NCBI GenBank assembly: GCA_965230045.1
Contig: OZ245940.1
Location: forward strand, 2,852,001-2,916,000
Reading direction: 5' to 3'
DNA from: G963662905 sp965230045
Lineage (GTDB): Bacteria; Bacteroidota; Bacteroidia; Bacteroidales; WRLA01
Length of the DNA: 64,000 nucleotides
Shown here: positions 60,691 to 64,000 of the stretch, piece after piece
How the letters are laid out: each line of letters begins with the position of its first letter
How positions within the stretch are numbered: position 1 is the stretch's first letter
Translations under genes and position numbers: made by a program
Notes under the pieces: model-generated
What the model was told of the DNA's origin: nothing
The model's input: the letters and a program-made list of their open reading frames with translations, nothing else
Database searches by the model: none

Positions 60691-62463
60691 ATGCAAAAAA
60701 TACGCAACATAGCCATAATCGCACACGTGGATCATGGCAAAACAACCTTGGTTGACCGGATCATCGAAACCTGCAAAACACTTGACAGCAGGAAGGAACA
60801 TACGGAGCTTTTGCTCGATAATAATGATCTGGAACGCGAAAGGGGCATTACGATTATTTCGAAGAATGTTTCTGTTCAATATAAAGACATTAAAATCAAC
60901 CTGATAGACACTCCTGGTCACGCTGATTTTGGTGGGGAAGTGGAGCGTGTTTTAAAAATGGCCGACGGCGTTTTACTGCTTGTGGATGCTTTTGAAGGCC
61001 CTATGCCGCAAACACGTTTTGTGCTCGGAAAAGCCATCGAACGTGGTTTGAAACCCATTGTAGTCGTAAATAAGGTAGATAAGGAAAACTGCCGTCCGGA
61101 TGAAACGCAGCAAGCCGTGTTTGATCTGATGTTCAGCCTCGATGCTACCGAAGACCAGCTCGATTTTGAAACCGTTTTCGGAAGCTCCAAGCAGGGCTGG
61201 ATGAGCGACGACTGGACAGAACCTACCGATAATATCCTGCCATTGCTCGATAAAATAATCGATATTATTCCCGAACCTAAATATGTTGAAGGCCCTACGC
61301 AAATGCAAGTGGCCAGCCTTGATTACAGCAGCTTTGTGGGGCGGATTGCCATTGGACGTGTTTTTCGTGGAGATATTGTTGAAGGCCAGGAATATGCACT
61401 CTGCAAACGCGATGGCTCAACAAAAAAAGTGAAAGTCAAGGAACTTTATGTATTTAAAGGCCTGGGACGCGAAAAAGCCAAACAGGTGAGCTGTGGCGAT
61501 ATCTGCGCTTTGGTCGGCATCGAAGGTTTTGATATTGGCGATACGGTAGCCGATCTGCAGCAGCCCGAAGCACTGCAACGCATCCAGGTGGACGAACCCA
61601 CCATGAGTATGCTCTTTACCATTAACAACAGCCCGTTTTTTGGCAAAGAAGGCAAATACGTTACATCACGCCATCTGCGCGACCGCCTGATGAAGGAAAT
61701 GGAGAAAAACCTGGCCCTCAAAGTAGAAGAAACAGACTCCGAAGACAAATTTAATGTGTTTGGCCGCGGAATCCTCCACCTTTCCATCCTGATTGAAACC
61801 ATGCGCCGTGAAGGTTACGAACTGCAAGTGGGGAAACCCCAGGTAATCCAGAAAGAAATTGATGGCCAGAAATGCGAGCCTTTCGAATTGCTGGTCATTG
61901 ATTTGCCCGAGCAAATGTCGGGAAAAGCCATTGAGCTGGTTACCAATAGAAAAGGGGAGATGCAGGTGATGGAACCCAAAGGCGATATCCTTCATCTTGA
62001 ATTTGTTGTTCCTTCCCGTGGCCTTATTGGGATGCGTAATCAGCTGGTTACTTTAACATCCGGTGAAGCCGTAATGACACACCGTTTCCTTGAATACGGC
62101 CCGCTGAAAGAAGAAATTATTTCCAATCAAAACGGTTCGCTGGTGTCCATGGAAACCGGTCAGGCACTGGCTTATGCAATTGACAGGCTGAAAGACCGCG
62201 GACGTTTCTTTGTGGCGCCCGGTGAGCAGGTGTATAAAGGACAAGTGGTTGGAGAACATACCCGCAAAATTGATCTGCCACTCAACGTCATCAAAGGGAA
62301 AAAACTTACCAATATGCGTGCATCCGGCTCCGACGACAATGTGAAGTTGCCACCAAAAATTGAGTTTACACTCGAAGAAGCCATGGAGTATATCCGCGAT
62401 GACGAACTCCTCGAGATCACACCACAGAGTTTGCGTCTGCGTAAAATTAGTTTTCGGGGATAG
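60691..62463 (+). CDS. typA: Ribosome-associated GTPase TypA/BipA
   Basis: A 590-residue translational GTPase. G1 is AHVDHGKTTL (10-19); DTPGHADFGGEVERVL and NKVDKENCRPDE are the G3 and G4 motifs. EF-G-like domains II, III and V follow, and the TypA-specific C-terminal domain (GQVVGEHTRKIDLPLNVIKGKKLTNMRASGSDD) closes the protein. It assists ribosome biogenesis, especially under stress or cold. A -7-like TATTTTTG at 60664 may drive it. A terminator follows at 62481. Confidence 0.97.
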   Translation: MQKIRNIAIIAHVDHGKTTLVDRIIETCKTLDSRKEHTELLLDNNDLERERGITIISKNVSVQYKDIKINLIDTPGHADFGGEVERVLKMADGVLLLVDAFEGPMPQTRFVLGKAIERGLKPIVVVNKVDKENCRPDETQQAVFDLMFSLDATEDQLDFETVFGSSKQGWMSDDWTEPTDNILPLLDKIIDIIPEPKYVEGPTQMQVASLDYSSFVGRIAIGRVFRGDIVEGQEYALCKRDGSTKKVKVKELYVFKGLGREKAKQVSCGDICALVGIEGFDIGDTVADLQQPEALQRIQVDEPTMSMLFTINNSPFFGKEGKYVTSRHLRDRLMKEMEKNLALKVEETDSEDKFNVFGRGILHLSILIETMRREGYELQVGKPQVIQKEIDGQKCEPFELLVIDLPEQMSGKAIELVTNRKGEMQVMEPKGDILHLEFVVPSRGLIGMRNQLVTLTSGEAVMTHRFLEYGPLKEEIISNQNGSLVSMETGQALAYAIDRLKDRGRFFVAPGEQVYKGQVVGEHTRKIDLPLNVIKGKKLTNMRASGSDDNVKLPPKIEFTLEEAMEYIRDDELLEITPQSLRLRKISFRG

Positions 62464-62480
62464 ATGATTGTTAATGAGCT

Positions 62481-62520
62481 TGCTAAAGAATGATTTTAAT
62501 TCTTTAGCAGCAGCCTTTTT
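62481..62520 (+). terminator. Terminator of typA
   Basis: TGCTAAAGAAT pairs perfectly with ATTCTTTAGCA around GATTTTA, and a T run follows after GCAGCC. It lies 17 bp past the stop. Confidence 0.7.
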
Positions 62521-62608
62521 AATCAGGAAATCCCGCAGGAATTTTCTATTTCCTTAATTTTTTTAGTGACGCTTGTGGTCATTTGGGCGTTTTTACAACA
62601 GAGGCTTG

Positions 62609-62691
62609 GAGGAATTCCGGTAGCTTTCGGAAGGAGGGATCTGTTTAAATGCCATTCAAACTGCTTCCCGAAAAATTAGGTATAGAAACAT
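62609..62691. mobile_element. MITE remnant (right end, copy 5)
   Basis: GAGGAATTCCGGTAGCTTTCGG-like sequence, then GGAGGGATCTGTTTAAATG and CCCGAAAAATTAGGTATAGAAAC, parallel the right third of MITE 2 and 3 with many substitutions. The left part is missing. Same family, oldest of the copies seen. Confidence 0.55.
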
Positions 62692-62706
62692 ATGTTCTTC
62701 CCGAAA

Positions 62707-62737
62707 TAAAAAAAGACAGCCCATTGAGCTGTCTTTT
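62707..62737 (-). terminator. Terminator of argF
   Basis: On the minus strand AAAAGACAGC pairs with GCTGTCTTTT, followed by a T run (plus-strand A residues 62707-62714), about 25 bp past the argF stop. Confidence 0.88.
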
Positions 62738-62760
62738 CTGTATAAATCAAATGTGATTTC

Positions 62761-63762
62761 TTATGCGCCAAGTGTAGCAACCATCACCGCTTTGATGGTA
62801 TGCAGGCGGTTTTCGGCTTCGTCAAACACGATGGATGCAGGAGATTCGAAAACTTCCTCAGTTACTTCCATGGATTCGATGCCAAATTTCTGGTAAATTT
62901 CTTCACCAATTTTGGTTTCCCTGTTGTGGAAAGCGGGCAGGCAGTGCATGAATTTTGCGTCCGGGTTTCCGGTAGCGTCCATCATAGCTTTGTTTACCTG
63001 ATATGGCTTCAGCAGCTCGATACGTTCTTTCCATACTTCATCGGCTTCGCCCATGGATACCCAAACATCTGTATAAATAAAGTCGCAGCCTTTAACGCCT
63101 TCTTCGATATTGTCGGTAACCAGAATTTTAGCGCCAGTTTCTTTGGCGATTTCTTTGGCTTCGTTTACGAGTGTTTCTTCGGGTTGAACGCTTTTTGGAG
63201 CAATAGAACGGAAGTCCATTCCCATTTTGGCAGCGCCGATCATCAGTGAGTTGCCCATATTGTTGCGTGCATCGCCCACATAAGCAAAAGTAACATTTTT
63301 CAAAGGCTTGTCAGAGTGTTCCATCATTGTGAGGAAATCTGCAAGGATTTGTGTTGGGTGGTATTCAGTGGTCAAACCATTCCATACCGGAACGCCGGCA
63401 TATTTACCCAGCTCTTCAACAACATCTTGTCCAAAGCCACGGTATTCGATGCCATCATACATTCTGCCCAAAACGCGCGCAGTATCTTTCATCGATTCTT
63501 TTGCACCGATTTGAGAGCCTGAAGGGCCTAAATAGGTTACATTGGCACCCTGATCGTATGCTGCTGTTTCAAAAGCACAGCGTGTACGTGTAGAGCTTTT
63601 TTCGAAAATCAAAGCAATGTTTTTGCCTTTCATAGTCTGTTGCTCTGTGCCGGCATATTTTGCTTTTTTCAGATCTGCTGACAGATCAAGCATGAATTTG
63701 ATTTCTTTGGGGCTGAAGTCTAAGAGCTTCAGGAAATTGCGGTTTCTCAGATTGTAAGCCAT
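62761..63762 (-). CDS. argF: Ornithine carbamoyltransferase (probably catabolic)
   Basis: A 333-residue enzyme that interconverts ornithine plus carbamoyl phosphate with citrulline. The carbamoyl-phosphate site STRTR is at 57-61, a HPTQILADFLT segment is present (written YHPTQILADF), and the ornithine-site KFMHCLPAFHNRETKIG block lies near residue 270. Length and the QIGAKESMKDTARVLGRMYDGIEYRGF segment match the ArgF/ArcB family. Because carbamate kinase lies directly upstream on the same strand, a catabolic role (citrulline to ornithine plus carbamoyl phosphate) is likely, though the sequence alone does not exclude biosynthesis. Confidence 0.95.
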   Translation of the reverse strand: MAYNLRNRNFLKLLDFSPKEIKFMLDLSADLKKAKYAGTEQQTMKGKNIALIFEKSSTRTRCAFETAAYDQGANVTYLGPSGSQIGAKESMKDTARVLGRMYDGIEYRGFGQDVVEELGKYAGVPVWNGLTTEYHPTQILADFLTMMEHSDKPLKNVTFAYVGDARNNMGNSLMIGAAKMGMDFRSIAPKSVQPEETLVNEAKEIAKETGAKILVTDNIEEGVKGCDFIYTDVWVSMGEADEVWKERIELLKPYQVNKAMMDATGNPDAKFMHCLPAFHNRETKIGEEIYQKFGIESMEVTEEVFESPASIVFDEAENRLHTIKAVMVATLGA

Positions 63763-63804
63763 GATGTGATTTTTTTAAAAATTATATTTCGTTGTGATCT
63801 TGGT

Positions 63805-64000
63805 TTATCCTTTAATAATTTGTGTTCCGGAGCCTTCATTATCCAGTTCTGCAGCCGTTGTGATGATACATTTTTCACCACCGTTTTTCACGAATTCGAG
63901 GGCTGCTTTTACTTTTGGCGCCATACTGCCGGGAGCAAAGTGTCCTTCTTCGAGATATTGCTCTGCTTCGCTAACAGTAATTACATCCAGATCTTTTTGG
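63805..64000 (-). CDS. arcC: Carbamate kinase, C-terminal part (runs off right edge)
   Basis: Only the last 65 residues are in the window. The minus strand reads LDVITVSEAEQYLEEGHFAP then GSMAPKVKAALEFVKNGGEK and ends EGSGTQIIKG-stop at 63805. The GHFAPGSMAPKV and CIITT segments are the conserved C-terminal substrate/ATP region of carbamate kinase, which makes ATP from carbamoyl phosphate. The stop is 42 bp before argF, so both are likely in one operon forming the last two steps of arginine or citrulline fermentation. No arginine deiminase is visible here; it may lie beyond the edge. Confidence 0.9.
   Translation of the reverse strand, partial: QKDLDVITVSEAEQYLEEGHFAPGSMAPKVKAALEFVKNGGEKCIITTAAELDNEGSGTQIIKG

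Overview
This window looks like a chromosomal segment of an anaerobic or facultatively anaerobic member of the Bacteroidota. Four kinds of evidence point there. Several secreted proteins carry type IX secretion (T9SS) C-terminal sorting domains. Promoters match the Bacteroidota pattern TTTG-N19/20-TAnnTTTG. Most starts lack a strong Shine-Dalgarno. The gene families (SLC13-CysQ-CysC-CysD-CysN, GlpABC, OmpP1/FadL, DUF481) are typical of the phylum. GlpABC plus a carbamate kinase/ornithine carbamoyltransferase pair suggests fermentative or anaerobic respiratory life. No species is claimed.

Layout. 1-3.2 kb: a secreted PKD/P-domain gene on the minus strand, split by an IS66-family element with an intact 8-bp target duplication. 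3.4-9.5 kb: a plus-strand sulfate uptake and activation operon (SLC13 permease, cysQ, cysC, cysD, cysN-C fusion) with no reductive-arm gene in view. 9.7-23.5 kb: housekeeping and envelope genes (proS, a repetitive lipoprotein, an OmpP1/FadL porin, a TPR protein, two tandem tRNA-Glu, rpsF-rpsR-rplI with two candidate promoters, an RNA methyltransferase, a TIGR02757 protein, a K+ channel, an M48 protease, a vWA-like membrane protein, fabG). 23.5-28.3 kb: an AT-rich accessory island with three minus-strand gene modules (lipoprotein; HNH-like plus unknown; HigB/HigA-type toxin-antitoxin), each followed by a long fold-back repeat resembling an integron cassette boundary. 28.4-32.6 kb: glpA-glpB-glpC. 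33-37.2 kb: two T9SS cargo genes, with a fold-back MITE between them that is itself split by an IS110-family element. 37.8-43.2 kb: a fused LeuC/LeuD-type hydro-lyase, more MITE copies (one nested in another), a putative molybdenum-carrier protein and two tandem paralogous outer-membrane barrels. 43.5-47.2 kb: a SWIM/SNF2 helicase and tRNA-Arg. 47.4-55.3 kb: a 2,627-residue two-module non-ribosomal peptide synthetase. 55.6-64 kb: a T9SS protein, DUF481 protein, TlpA-like thioredoxin, ppk1, typA, and the argF/arcC pair running off the right edge.

Three observations stand out. (1) The IS110 element has, in its left non-coding end, a stem-loop containing 7-nt segments that match both sides of the site it occupies, and a second loop containing a 9-nt match to its own right end. 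This is the layout of an IS110 bridge RNA, and the target lies in a MITE that carries the same site twice, in inverted orientation. (2) The NRPS (C-A-T-C-A-T-reductase) ends in a cyclic-nucleotide-binding domain that keeps Crp-like ligand residues, suggesting a peptide aldehyde or pyrazinone synthetase controlled by a nucleotide. (3) The 24-27.5 kb island looks like an integrase-less gene-cassette array and includes an unrecognised two-gene module.
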